Source: Centroberyx gerrardi
Taxonomy: Eukaryota > Chordata > Actinopteri > Beryciformes > Berycidae
NCBI RefSeq assembly: GCF_048128805.1
Contig: NC_136008.1
Location: 13,831,572 to 13,895,571 of the forward strand
Direction of reading: 5' to 3'
Length of the DNA: 64,000 nt
Numbering within the stretch: position 1 is the stretch's first letter; every line of letters begins with the position of its first letter. The position numbers and the translations under genes were made by a program. Below are positions 1-13,291 of this stretch, piece by piece. Below the pieces are notes generated by a model that had not been told where the DNA came from, made no database searches, and saw nothing but the letters and a program-made list of their open reading frames with translations.

Positions 1-159
1 AACCAGACTTTTATAGTTGGCCACTGAGCAGATCCATCAGCAATGAGGTGGCAAGTTGCGCAAGGGCATCTCAGCTGTAGTTGTTGAGGGGGGGGAAGGA
101 TTTCTCATAAATTTTCTTACATCTCTAATATGCTCCCTCTTCCTCTTGTACATGTAAAG

Positions 160-1352
160 AGAGAAGAACTCTATGGTGGCGTCCCAGCGTCGTTTTGAGA
201 GGAAACTAAAAGATCTTAACATGACGTTGGACGAGGAGAGACACCAGCACACTGAACAGAGAGACCAGGTATACACACATGTTCACCAGCTATTGTATGT
301 TCTTTGTTGATTTTACTCTCAGATATATACGAGTCAACTATTGTACACTTACAAACACACTCAGATACACACACAGTCTCAGACACGTACACATCTGTCT
401 GTGTTGCAGCTGACTCTGAGAGTGAAGGCTCTGAAGAGGCAGGTGGACGAAGGGGAGACGGAGGTGGACAGGATAGATGGACTGAGGAGGAAGGCTCAGA
501 GAGACATGGAAGAACAGATGGAGCTCAAAGAGGCCTTGCAGACCAGAGTCACAGCGCTGGAGACTGAGCTCAAGTAAGCATTTCCCCTTTCTCCGTCTCC
601 CTTCTTCCTTTCTCATTCAGTCTGTGTTACTCCATCTATGCGCTTTTGGCAATGATTATGCAAGACGCTTCATAGCAGGCAGCTTAGTCACAGCAATATG
701 TGTGAGAGAGAGAGACCATTTCCACATTTCCAGTGTGTCACAGTATGAATACAATTTTAAATAGATCCTGCTATTACACACAATTGCAGAATGGAGCATC
801 CTATTTGAGATTCACGTCTTCTCTCCAAGGCGCAGTGTTTCACAATATGATGTGTGTAAAACAGTTGTCACCCGGGTGTGAAAAGGTATTTCATTAAACC
901 AAAATGGCGTTACTCATGTGCTGCAGGGGAAATAAGACCACAGACGCGCTCACACTCGTGCCAGTGAAATATATTTATTCCATCATGTGACCAGCAGAGG
1001 GAGTGTTGTGACCGGGTCTCTCCGGATGATGACCTACTTGAGACTGTAGAGGCTTGTTGAATAGTGAGAAAAAAAGAGTTTAAAACACACATGATAGCAC
1101 AGGAATGAATGGATATTGCAACTATTAATAGATTAACAATAAAAAGACAAGAGTTTGTTACGACAGTTTTTGATGGTAATGATTGTGATGATGGTGATGG
1201 TGGTGTGTTACAGGAGGAAGACCCAGGCGGCAATGCGACCAGCGTTGGACTCGTCCGCCCTGAGCTCAGAGGATGACGATGACAGCCTGTATGACCCCTC
1301 CACCATCACCTCCATCCTCACCGAGAGCAACCTCCAGACAAGCTCCTGTTAG
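160..1352 (+). CDS. cgn: Cingulin, C-terminal three coding exons (partial gene)
   Basis: Cingulin is a cytoplasmic tight-junction plaque protein: a globular head, a long coiled-coil rod and a short tail, linking ZO proteins to actomyosin and RhoA regulators. Only the end of the rod and the tail are here. Exons: 160-268, 410-573, 1214-1352 (TAG stop at 1350-1352). All junctions have AG/GT signals and compatible phases. The second exon encodes [20 protein letters not shown] followed by an RRKAQR segment, a hallmark of the cingulin/paracingulin rod end. The tail has an acidic [13 protein letters not shown] stretch and ends in [13 protein letters not shown], which I recall as the cingulin C-terminus. 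Adjacency to tuft1 on the same strand, as in human 1q21, favours cgn over cgnl1. The rest of the gene lies left of the window. The first exon has a weak polypyrimidine tract, so its left edge is the least certain. Confidence 0.88.
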
Positions 1353-3240
1353 AGTGGCACCCGGGGGGGGTCGGGGGGGGGGGGGGGGGGTCGGGGTGGG
1401 GGGGGCACTTAGCACTGCAGAGGGAAAGATAGGGCGACGGATAGGTTAGCTGCTTAGGTAGACTGGGAAAAAAGCCAAAAGGCAATATAGCATGCACTAC
1501 AGACAGAGAGGGAGGGGTACGAGGGCCCGGGGAGTTAAATGACACACTGTAGAGGTTAGTAGGGGCACCGTTTTCTAAGCATTAGAGTGAATGGGAGGAA
1601 ATGAAGCAGTTGTTGAGGGTAATTTCCTCAGCACTACAATGTACACAAATGTACTCCACGGTCCACTTGGAGGGACCCCATTGTGTACATGCGGTACATT
1701 ACCAAACACAAAGCACTACACAGCAGACCACTGGTACTCCCTCTGTCTGGTACAACAACCCAGTACCACACTAATGTAAAGTCAGCAACTGGATTGCAAG
1801 GAGAGAAAGGGACCGGAAGCACAGAAACAATAATTTAGAAATACCTCTCATGTACACCGGTACAAATATGTCAAACAAAGTCAGGGTTGAGACTCTGGGT
1901 TAAGCACTTACATTACTGACTTTGACTGAATAATAAAAATACTCCTATCATTGGAAGGTGTAGGCAGTTTACCTGTTTGACTATGACAGTGTCTTTCCCT
2001 GTAGCCCAGGGCTCAACTGAGTGAACGGACACATCCCATTTTCACAGCTATATTCACAGCTAATGTTTAGCTTTAATCTGTACTCCGTGCACAGAAACTT
2101 ATTTAGGATATGCAACTGAAAGTAAACCTTCCATAGTAAAACTGTTGAACTATGGACCAAATGCTGACATGAGTATGTGCATGATAACCACAAGTGTATA
2201 ATGGAGACAATACCAGCAATACAAGAACACTGAATAATATGTATTTTTGACCAATATGATCAATTTTTATGCTGTTTTTCTGAAAGTCATTATTTGATTA
2301 ACCAAATCCAATGGTTTAACTACTGAGAAATATTCTTACAGAATGAATGCTGGATTTTGTATACAGATCGTATATTCTATTTTCATGTTTCCATTTCCTA
2401 CTTTGTCTCTAGAGTCTGCTTTATAGGGAAATACCAGAGAATTTCAGCTATGAAATGTGTCATTCCTGTGCCGTAGGATAGTTTGGGACAGGAGTTCACT
2501 CCGCCCTCTAGTCTGTGATGTCACACGACATACAGCCCAGTGGAGAGTGAATTACAAAATATTGGAAAGGATGACAGTATCCAGAATGGGTTTCTGGGAA
2601 CAGGGACACGTGTTTTGTGGTTACTATCTTTGGAGAAAGAGGCGATTCTTGCTCACAAAATAGTCGTTGGACTGTGCTTGGCCATAAGAATATCATATTT
2701 GAATTCTTAGTGCTTTTCTTCTTTTAAAGCAAAATAATGGCCAAACTGTCTCCCTGTCTTACACAAACTTTACAAGTATATATTGTAGAGGCTGCACTAC
2801 TTCTATGCATTCCCTTAGATTGACTCAGTGAAACTTGTAATTTCATGTCATTACGCTGCCTTAAAATTGTTCAAAAGAATTTGTAATTGACTTCTTATTC
2901 TTATCTGCATACTTTGGAATGATTTGTAAAGTATTTGTTCATATTTAACGTCTGTAGGTTTTTGGAGTCTTGAGTTGATTTTGTATACAGTTTGAACAAT
3001 CAGTAGTAGGAGTCATTACTATATTACATTTTGCTACAATGCAATGTTCACCTCATCTCCTGTAGGAAAATGGACTGAAAAGCTGTTGATGATGGTACTT
3101 AATATGATTTGTTGGACTGTTGAGTATAAAGATGATGGTGCACACTGGAATGATTTCACACTGTGAATGTGTACTTTACAACATAGATCTTTTTCTATTG
3201 CATACAATGTTAGCAAAAATAAAACTATTAAGTTAACTTG
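1353..3240 (+). other. cgn: cgn 3'UTR
   Basis: AT-rich sequence with no plausible coding exon runs from the stop to a canonical AATAAA at 3218-3223. A T/GT-rich downstream element (tctttattgtctttgtgg) follows. I read this as a 1.9 kb 3'UTR with cleavage near 3240. An earlier alternative poly(A) site cannot be excluded (AATAAA-like at about 1930). Confidence 0.65.
1363..1405 (+). repeat. Poly-G tract just after the cgn stop codon
   Basis: Four long G runs (8, about 18, 4 and 8 or more) separated only by TC or T begin about 10 nt after the stop. On the mRNA-sense strand this could fold as a G-quadruplex in the proximal 3'UTR. The exact run lengths may be affected by sequencing error. Confidence 0.85.
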
Positions 3241-6200
3241 ACCTATCTTTATTGTCTTTGTGGTGAGAACAAAATATGGATTAACTACATTAAGTTTTTT
3301 TTTTGTACATTTTAGATTACACCATCATTCATTGTGTTTTTGTGCATTTACTCTTAATGGAAAGAGTGATTTATAAGTGTTTCTCCACCCGCTAAATATT
3401 AGGCATATTAGGTGTTAAGTGTTAATGGGTTGTCACTGGCATAAACAACCGAAAGAGGATTCCCTATAATTTTATGTTTGCACAGTTTTGGACACACCCT
3501 CATTCCAGTGCCTTTCTGTGGAAGTTGGCTTCACTGGAAGGAGCAGTGGTGGTGGAAGTAATCAAATCCTTCACCTACATAAATGAGGAAATAGGATAGT
3601 ACTTCAAGTGAAAGTAAAAGCCTTCCATTCAAAATTCCACTTAAGTGAAATGTATTGCATTCACTCGGTAAGTCAGAAGTACAAATAGATGTTCAATATG
3701 GTGCCCTGGTGTTACAGGGAGCATTTGATTTTAAATGCTCTGATGCTTAAAGGTTAAGATAATAGGGTTAGTGGTGCAGTTATGTTTTTTCTGATTCCAA
3801 AGTAAGGTATTTGCTTTAAAAATGTAGTTGGGCATTATTTTAAGATCCCACAAAGCTGAAATACTCGGGTAAAGTACCCCAAAACTGCACTTTATTACAG
3901 CACTTGAGTGAAAAATATTTAATACCAACTCTCTGCTGTACCCACTAAAGAGATTTAGTCTTCTATAGAATAAAAGAGTGAAACAGCACATGTGATTTCT
4001 ATGAACAGTGTATGCCAGGTCATGTCACCACATATGACATTTAGGCTGTGTGTTTTGGCAAAAGCTATAAACTAACTTCTAGTGATTCTGATGAGGGTTT
4101 ATGCTGAAACACGTGGCCTGATGTGGCCATTGATTATTTTTCTAAAAAGGCTTTTGAACTGCCGACATTCCCATGTTTTCAGTCAGGACGTGACTTTTCT
4201 TCAGTGTTTCATGACACCCAGTGGAGATAGATCACATTCTTTTTGCAGTATGCCTCGATTCCAATGTGTTTCTTTGGAAGATAAGTTCCCTTTAATAGAA
4301 AGAGTCAGGCATTGTTGTTTTTATCTCTGCTCATGGGATAGAAATACTTTGGTTAGAGGGCTGGGCTTCTCTGGAATTAGAGATAATTCCTGTTATCTAA
4401 GCCAGGATTGCATGACAGTGTGTAGTAGAATGAGCGAATCGGAGCCACCTACAGGAGCTGGTTAAGTCCATAATGTTTATTTATTCCTATCCTGTCAAAA
4501 TAGATGACTAGGACTGTGTGTGTCTACCTGTGGTCTGCAGTTCCCAGCCTCCTCGCACAGTGCCCAGGCATGCTCAGGCCAGTCTGATCACAGCTTTGTC
4601 TTCATATCTCAAACATCTGTTTTTAAGAGGCAAATTGGCAGTAACGTAACACTACAGATTCCCAGATGGTCTCTCCTACATCTGCTCACCTGATACATGC
4701 ATTCCCACTTTGTCTGAAGCGCTGGGGAGTGTAATATCTTTCTAACTGTGCATGCCTTTATCCACCTCGCCCCTTTCCCCCACACTGCAGCACCCTGTAG
4801 CGATGCAGCAGCTTCCAGCAGCACCTGTGTCAACAGCACACTGCATTACCCCTACAATATCCCACACTGTCATTGTTGTGTGTGTATCAGTCCTTCCACT
4901 GGGGAAGCAGAGCGTGTGTTAACAATACCACTTATCTATTTATAGAACCTGTTGTTGGCGTGATTCAGCACCAATGTTGCTGTTTTTTCCTCTTATCTCT
5001 TGTTGCACAACTGTTTTCATCGATTTTAACTGTGATAATGTGAATTTGCACAGCGCAGAAGTTGATTTGTTGCCACAGACTGCATACCCATGTGTGCACA
5101 CACACACATTCACAGGATTACCGAGTTCACATAAACCTGGATGAATGGTTCTAAACACTACAGGGCTCTAATTTCCAAATTAAACCATAAAGGCAGAAAC
5201 AATGAAGCCTCACCGGAGCCTGACCTAGGAGAGGCAGCTAATGCAAACCAAACCACCTTGCCCACGCCCTTCATAGATTCAAGAAAAATGTATAATGTCT
5301 GTTTGTTAAAGCTCAAATTGTGCCAACAAGATTCTGCTATGATTTAGGCCGCTGCTGGCAGGAGAGGCCAATCTTTTGTAGTAAGTAGTCAGAGTTAAGG
5401 TGATGGATGGTTCCTGCTCTGTGCTGCTGCCAACAGAACCACAGAGAGGCACGTCAAGAATGTGTGGGGTCAGGAGCGACTCACACAACAATGAGAAAAC
5501 TGGTACAAGAAAAGTGATACAGGACAACAAGACGTTTAATAGCCCAATCTGATATCAGAGAATAACACCACCTGTAACCCCAACATTGTCCCACTGCAGC
5601 CTTTGTTATGTTTATTTCATTCAAAATTTAAGACATTGTTTTACTCTCAAGTTGATTGCCTGAGCTCTTGATACAAGGACCTGGCATGTGTGACAGCTAA
5701 ACATTAGCTTCAAACTCATGGTCTCTTTTCATTACTAGTAAATAAACTACATACTGATCATGGAAAAGAGTCCATGTCCACTCCATGCCCAAAGCTGAGA
5801 ATTTTTTTTATGGCTGTTTTGTCCATAGAACAGAGATGAAAGACAACAACCAGAGGGACATTTCACTAACTCCTTAGGTTATTTATGTGTTTACATCCTA
5901 TTTTGCATGTTGGCACACATAACAAGACTGAGTTTGGCTATTTTGAGACGCCACAGGGGCTCTATTCTTCAGAAGTGTACGGGTGTCTTGCTGATCTTGA
6001 CAAACTTACACACACCTCCCGCGGTGCCATTGTGTGATTGATCTACAAAAGGAAAGAAAATGCCTTTTTTCCCCGCTGGTTCCTGGTGCTTTGAGGATAA
6101 AGCACAACTTCAAAACCTGTCCTTGGAATGGATTTGTTGGCATAACCTCACACCTTTTGTATTTGCTGCAGGACCATGATACTATCCTTCCCACCTGGCC

Positions 6201-6638
6201 AGACCTGTACAGTACCCAGGCATTGGGAACAGTACTTGTTTGTCTGGAATATAAATCACAAGTGAACATATTTCCAGTGGGTGGGATTGGGTTTCCACAT
6301 CATTCCGGTTCAGTCTGAAATCTGTTTTGGCAAACCCTGGGTGTGTTATGTTTTGAAATCACGGTATGTTGGGTATTACATATGGTCACAGCTGCTCCGT
6401 AGAGCTGATCGTACCTGTCCTGCAAGAATGTGGATCGACTGTGTGTTTTTCCACATAAAAATATTTCCATTGGTCTCCATGTGAAAGGCTTTAAGTGATT
6501 ACAGTGTGGGAATGCAAGGCTTTTAAGCTAAAACAGATCAGATACTATCAGATACCTGCCTGGATAAATAAAGGGTTCACAAGTAAAATAAAAAGGGGAG
6601 GAGGAAAGTGTATCATCTTCTAACACGTCAGTGCTATG

Positions 6639-6673
6639 AATTCCTTTCCTTGTTGAACACAAGGAAAGGAATT
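6639..6673. repeat. Perfect 15-bp inverted repeat with 5-nt loop
   Basis: The arms AATTCCTTTCCTTGT and ACAAGGAAAGGAATT are exact reverse complements around the loop TGAAC. It stands alone in the spacer, is too short for a microRNA precursor, and has no poly-T or poly(A) signal tying it to a transcript end. Confidence 0.8.
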
Positions 6674-7289
6674 AGGAACGCTACACAAGGCTCAATAATG
6701 AAGGAGCTGAAAGGTGAGGAATATGACCTTTCCCTATGAGGCTCACTTAGCTAAACCATAGTATCAGTGACTTTGTCCTCATCATTGTTATCGAGAAGTG
6801 TTGCCTTTTCAGAGAGAGCGTTATTTCATCACCACAGTGTGACTCTGTGTCATCCCAATGCACTTTTAACCCTTGACCATTTGTTTTCACTCAAGCGAAA
6901 CTTTGTTTTTCTGTCTCTCCCTGTTTGTCTGTCTCTCTCTGTCCCTCTCCTGGTAAAATAATAAAAATGCTCGGTCTGCTTTCTGTTCAGGTTATCTGGC
7001 TTGATCTTGCAGTGGTGCGATCAAATCAGAAGAGACCGAGTGGGCGTCTCCTGACTCACTCCATAGTCCCAGACAGGTAGAAATGTATGGGGGCTGTATA
7101 GACAGAGAGAGACAGGCAGACCACTGGCTGACTGTTCAGTCTCATAACTATCTGCTGTCTCATCTCTGGATCAGTGTGTCTGAACATGGCACACCGTGTG
7201 ATGTAAATATATAATTATCAAGGCTTAGTATCTGGGACACATCCTGACATGACATAGCATGTGTTTATTGGTATCATGGTTCTGTACCG

Positions 7290-7313
7290 TGTGTCTGTGT
7301 GTGTGTCTGTGTA

Positions 7314-7374
<61 letters not shown>

Positions 7375-7394
7375 GCGAGAGAGAGAGAGAGAGA
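7290..7394. repeat. Compound (GT)n-(GA)n microsatellite
   Basis: An interrupted GT tract (7290-7329) runs directly into a GA tract (7330-7394) with two GC interruptions. Open frames across it are low-complexity artefacts. Confidence 0.95.
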
Positions 7395-7535
7395 GCATAC
7401 AGGGATGCAGTGGAGGGTAAACCAGCTTATACTCAGTTGATCCACCTTTTTTTATTTGTGGAAAAGAGTTTATACCCATCTTTTTTAGGCTGACATGAAA
7501 CTTTATGACACAAATACATAGTATACATCATAGTC

Positions 7536-7610
7536 TAGTCTAGTCTTGTTTATTTATATAGCCCTTTATCACACGCATGTCTCAAAGGGCTTTACATAGC
7601 ATCATATACA
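7536..7610. repeat. Fragment of a dispersed teleost repeat
   Basis: TAGTCT tandem copies precede TTTATTTATATAGCCCTTT and, about 35 bases on, AAAGGGCTTTACATAGC. I recognise this motif pair from common non-autonomous fish repeats. A related fragment may lie at 57370-57415 (TTTATATAGTACTTT ... ACAAAGTGCTTCAC). The family name is not determined. Confidence 0.45.
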
Positions 7611-7991
7611 GTACATGTCATATACATAGTAAGTTGTAACACACTGATGTGAGTTTTAGCCAGAATCTTAAAAAAATATATAAATAAATGTTTTTCTGAA
7701 AATATAAATGCTTTTTGTTTATATTGGCAGTTGTTTGTCGGATGATGACAACAGACTGGAGGTCATAGTGTATCAGCTTTTATTATTATTTTATTATTAT
7801 TTTATTTATTTACCACTACATCACTGTCCATGTATGTGTGTTCTTTCTGCTATTGTTTTTCTATTTACTTAGTGTCATCCCTTGTACGTCATGCTGAGCT
7901 GTTGTTTGCTCCCAAATAACCATTAGTGACATTAAGTCTTTATCCAATTTGCTGTCTGTGCTTGTTGGTGTGGATCAACACTGCGGCTCTG

Positions 7992-7992
<1 letters not shown>

Positions 7993-8023
<31 letters not shown>
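7993..8023 (+). repeat. (CTG)10 trinucleotide repeat
   Basis: Uninterrupted CTG units about 600 bp upstream of the tuft1 start codon. It is not in a recognised exon. Confidence 0.9.
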
Positions 8024-8024
<1 letters not shown>

Positions 8025-8316
8025 GGGAATCAGCAAAATGCCAGCAGAGTAACGCTCATTTCATTTTCTGTCTACTTGTGCAACATCATCATGGTCTTGC
8101 TTTTGAATGACCTCAGATCCTCAAATCAATGTGGATTTGGTCATTTCTCGATTACAAGTAGCCTAACTTTATTTTTCTTCTTCTTGTGTAAGTTTAACAC
8201 TGCAGGGAGTTTCAGCATGTTGCAGGTTACTGACCCTCCCAGCACAACTACTCCCTGTTTCCCTAGTTCCCTATTTGGCTTTTTCGGTCGCCTTGTGGGC
8301 GTGCCCGAGGAGAAAT

Positions 8317-8418
8317 GGGGGCGGGTTAAAGTCACACATTCCCAAACTGGCTCTCTGACGTGATGAGACAGTGAGGTAAGTTATTATAATATGCGATGAG
8401 GCAGGGAAAGGGGGCGGG
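8317..8418 (+). promoter_or_regulatory. tuft1: GC boxes upstream of tuft1
   Basis: Two GGGGCGGG (Sp1-type) boxes at about 8317 and 8410, inside a locally GC-richer stretch, lie 190-290 bp before the tuft1 ATG. This is a plausible proximal promoter. No convincing TATA box is placed relative to them, and the ATATATA at about 8540 is probably 5'UTR. Confidence 0.3.
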
Positions 8419-8606
8419 AACAGACACATGAATACCGGCTCGGTAAACCGCGTAGATTGATAAGAGCAGCAGCTACTGTGGACGGTGAAGCCAGAAGATC
8501 AGAGAGAGATAAATAAGTTGTTCTGTAGCAGGAACCTTTATATATATACTTGGTTTTATTTATTTATTTATTTATTTGTGGAGTATTTATCACATATTTT
8601 TCGAAG

Positions 8607-8833
8607 ATGAACGGAGTGACGAGAAGTCTGTGCACATTTGAGGACATCCGAAGTGAAGACAGATATGGGGTAAGTTGTTGTTACTCGATCTCATTAACAT
8701 ACCGTCAATGTTCTCCCTCTGTATTCTTATTAATGACTTGATATCTGTGTGTTTGGTCTGTCAAAATAAGGTCTGAGTATCTTGTATGGGATATGGAGTG
8801 AATGGAGCGCGTAACGCGCAGAGGAGAATTGGT

Positions 8834-8880
<47 letters not shown>

Positions 8881-11679
8881 TGTGTAATGTGATGTCTTAT
8901 TTGGGTGTATTATGTTAAAGAATCAGTCATTTCTGAATCATCCAGAAAGCCAGGGATAAGGATGAAGTAGGCTGAACGTGCCTAGTCTTTTAAATGCTCT
9001 CCATCCCTAATTTTTGGTTGCTATGAGCCATGTGTTGGTCCTTCTTTATTTGAAACTGTTCTGTGAAAACACAGCACTGCTCTATGGTCTGGCCTGGATT
9101 ATAGGCACTGTGTGATTTTGTGATTCTGACAGAGATCCTCAGGCTGAGAGGCTTCATCTGCTCTAAGTACTGTGCTATTAAGGCTCTGGCCTTGTAGTAA
9201 TTAAAGTATTAGCCTGTTAGCACCCCCTCCCAACACACACACACACACACACACACAGACTGCAGCACAGTATTAGCCCAGATAACATCTGTGCCTGTCA
9301 CTGTTGCCTTCTGCCTACATCAGTCTAGGACTTATAGTTGCAGTTGTGACAGACAGTGAAGGCAGCTAAGGAAACTGACCTGCAAAGCTTGCCTGTGTAT
9401 TATGTGCACCACCTGTGCCTGTGAAGTTTGTGAAACAGGATTAAAGCCTACATGTCCATCATTTGCGGTGCGTGGTCTGCTGCTGAATGCCTGTAAATGA
9501 ACTACGAGCAGTCATCGCCCGGGACACGTAGACAGGCCTGATCCTCTGCCTGTTGCTGCAGAGGGTTAATCATCCACCTGATCTGAAAAACCGACCTGTT
9601 AACCCGCTGTCTGGTTTATGGGGTTGCGGAGCAACATGACACTTTCACCTTATCAGCAGCCTCCTGCTGAGCTCAATACCTGTCAGCAAACAGATCCGCT
9701 GGCCTCACTTTACTTAATATTAATTTACAAAGGGAACTGCAGCGAACACTCAATAGAATATCATTAGAATTAAACCAAATGCGAGTATGGATTTTTTGCT
9801 GGATAAGCCTGGTCCTGAATCTGTCATGGGACAAGGTCTGTGAGACTTAAGTATCAGTTGTTGCTGTGTAAGGTTGTAAATCAAATCAGCCACAAAAGGT
9901 CAGAGTGTACAAAGGGCAGCACCAGTCACACACACCATAAAATTATTCAGTGTTACCAGGAAACATGTAAACTGCTGTGAGGCAATATTTGAAACTCCTT
10001 ATTTGTTTAGGTTCTGTTCATGATATCTTGCATCACATTTCAACATGCAACTGGTTGCTCTAATTAGTGTTCTAAAATTGGCATCACCTTCATACAGACT
10101 AATAATCCTGTTTATCAGAGACAAGTCCAATAGTCAAATACTCACCCACCCACTTTATTTACATATCTGATACGGTACCTCAGGCCAGACTGATAAAAGC
10201 AACCAAACTATTTGACCTCTACATGCAGTCTACCGTGACTGTGGATGATTTGACTGATCATTTATGAAAATATGCACATACGTGTACATGTGAAGGGTTT
10301 CATTCCAAAATGCTATTTGAATATTTTGGAAAAAACAAATGCTGAAATTTAGCAGGCAATATTTGAAAAACATAAATGATTCTGTCCTCAAAAAACGGAA
10401 CTATTTAAAAAGCAAATGTGTTAAGATGACTCCCAACCTATAATGTGCTTATCGTTCATGCCAGCGCTCAGTGTGGGAGAGTGGGTGTCATGTTTTTTTA
10501 AATCTCATTTTGGAACGAAACCCTTCCTGGATAAAGATACATGAGGAGGAGGAATGTACCTGATGTAGCAGCGAGAGGCCTTGGGCAGTTGTTGTGTTGG
10601 TTTGTTGGTGTGAGTTTCTCGGCAGTGTGAGGAGAGAATCTAAGATTAAAACAGGAAGAACAGTCGGCTCTGGCCTTGACACAAAATGTTCTCAAAGGTT
10701 TTATGATAATGACTAAAATTTGTTGTGTGACTTGAGTGTGACAGGAGTGAGCAGCTACAGTTCAACTTCACTCTGTGTGAATTGCTTCAGTTTGTTATGG
10801 CACTATTTTTCCCCCCATAAAAATTCAATAAGCCAAAAAGCTGTCTCCAGACTTTTGTCTGCTCAGCCACTTTTTAAATAATGCCACATCTATCCTTCCA
10901 GACAATTCGTTTCCCTACGTTGTCTGACCTAATCCATTCCCTCCCTTTTTCCTCATCCTCAGCCACCGTCTCAGTCAGGCTGTGTCTGACATCACTGGCT
11001 GGTAATGGGCCAAACATGACCTATAAGTTCATCTATGTAGAGGAACTTTTTATGAGATCACGTTGTACCGAAGCACACCTTGTTCCCACACTACACAGAC
11101 CAGGTCGAAACAGGAGAATATGGTAGAAACTATATAGGGTACTCTATCAAGAAGGAAGTCACATTTCCATCGAAGTGCTCGTTACAGACCTGAGGCAGTT
11201 TGAAGTTTAGAAGAGTTTGTCGTCATCACAGCTCTCACTTCACGACTCACGGCCACGTTTATGAACTAGCTATTTACTTTGCGCCTGTTCAGGTTGTCAC
11301 CTGATAGGAAAACCTCCAAAACACTTCAGTGTCAGTTCACGCCTCAGCTGGTCTCTTCCCTTTAACCTTTGCTTAACCTTTTCAGTCTGTAAGGACTAGA
11401 ACAATTACTTTCTGTTCTGCCGGCCTGGGGAACCGCCCAGTCTGCAGTAACTACAGCTCAGCAGAGTGTGTTGAGCTGGTAGGTGTTAGAGGATTTACTG
11501 CTGAGACGACATGATTAAAACTCACTGCTTACCTACCTGTGCTGTCGGTTCACACCTGTCAGCCGGAGAGCCTCACATGCCGAGGTTTGGCTCGGACAAA
11601 GGAGGAAAAGTGACATCTGTGCAACAGGTATGGGAAGCGGAGCATGAGAGGGATAGAGTGATTTGTGGGATGGTTCGGT

Positions 11680-11728
<49 letters not shown>

Positions 11729-13254
11729 AGGACTTCTCTCTGTGGAATGCAGGGCAGAGGAACGTTGCCCCCGGAGGTACTTGAGGATGTGTGACTATAT
11801 ACAGCTATAAAACCTGCTGCCTCAGTAAGCACAGCGCTCGGAAATCAAACAATGTCAGAACAATGTCTTCTGTTCTGTCTCAGGTATACAGGTATATATA
11901 TGTATATATATATAAGGAAAGTCATATAGAGCTTTAAGGGAGACTTCTTCTATAGGATAGTTGGTGTTTTCTGCCCCAAATTCGGCAGCTGTGCCAGATT
12001 TTCAGCACCATTTGCAGGTAGGTAGTCATCCCTCAGCTATTTCACCCAGATGGCTTACAGGCCTCCTGATGCCACAGCTGAAAACAAAAGAGTCTTCATA
12101 CCCCTTAAGCCTTTGAGTCAGCCGTACCCCATGATCTTTTGTGCCCATTGTCCACGGACCAACACAGTGTGGACGCTGTGTGCGCTCAGTTTCAGATTAC
12201 TGCCCTATTATAAAGGTAGAGTGTACTTTGGGTTACTCCTGTGTGTGTGTGTGTGTGTGTGTATGTGTGCATGCATGCATCACTGTCCATGACCACGTCC
12301 CGCTAGTCCCATTGTCCGTGTTCCCTGGAAGTCTAGTATTACAGGTTGTCTTTGAAGGCAGTATAGACAGCGTTGTTTGTGTGTGGGCATAAAAGAGGGA
12401 AAAAACAGAGAGAGAGAGAAAGAGAGAGAGGGACTTGCGTGTGAGGGGTCCATGTTAGAGAGAGGATTGGGACAGTCTTTGTTTGGTTCTCTATGAAGGG
12501 CCAGGAACTTGTATAATGATGCATTCCTTCTCAACAACACTCTCACTGTTCCCCTTTCTCTTCCATTCCGCTCTTTTCTTCCCCTCCTCTGCCCTGAAAT
12601 TTTGGGCCTCATTCAGGTGTCTGTAATCTGAGAGGAAAACAAGCGGAACGAGAGGAGAATTTTGTTTTCATCCTCCTGGCTTTCGTTTATCGTAATTGGA
12701 CCCCCCCCCCCCCCCCGTCTGTCCACTGTGTATTTCCTCTGCCTCTTCATCTCTCTTTTTGCCGTTTCACTTTCTTGTCATAATCTCGCCTCCCTTGCCA
12801 GCCTCATCTCTCCCTCTCTACTTTATTTGGTCCGTGTATTTACTGTACTTCCACAACAGGTGATCACTCAATCACACAAAGGCCTTCTATATACAACATG
12901 TGGCTTCTCTTTTTATAACATCTCAGTACCCTTTATCATTGTATTACGCAACACAACCCAGATCAAACACAGACTGCTGCCAACCTCTTCATGGTTTCTA
13001 TACAGAGGGGAAGACAGCAGTTCCTTTATTTCTGTTTGACTGACACAATTAAACTGCCAGAACAAGCCCTTTGACAGTCCAAACTGGACTTGCAGGGTAA
13101 CTTGCCTTTTGTTTTGCATGTTATGTATCCAAGTGTCAGCAAGCCAAAGCAAGATTCTGTATTAACTCAGTTATTAGTTATAGTGTTACAAGAGGCTAAA
13201 GGTCAACCAAACAGTCGACAATACACACACTCACTCACACATACACCATAATCA

Positions 13255-13291
<37 letters not shown>

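Larger units (their letters stand above)
3241..8460. other. cgn-tuft1 intergenic spacer
   Basis: No splice-consistent coding exon recognised. The spacer holds a short perfect hairpin, a compound GT/GA microsatellite, a CTG run and a fragment of a dispersed teleost repeat (all listed separately). The short open frames here lack homology that I recognise and have no exon-like borders. Confidence 0.6.
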
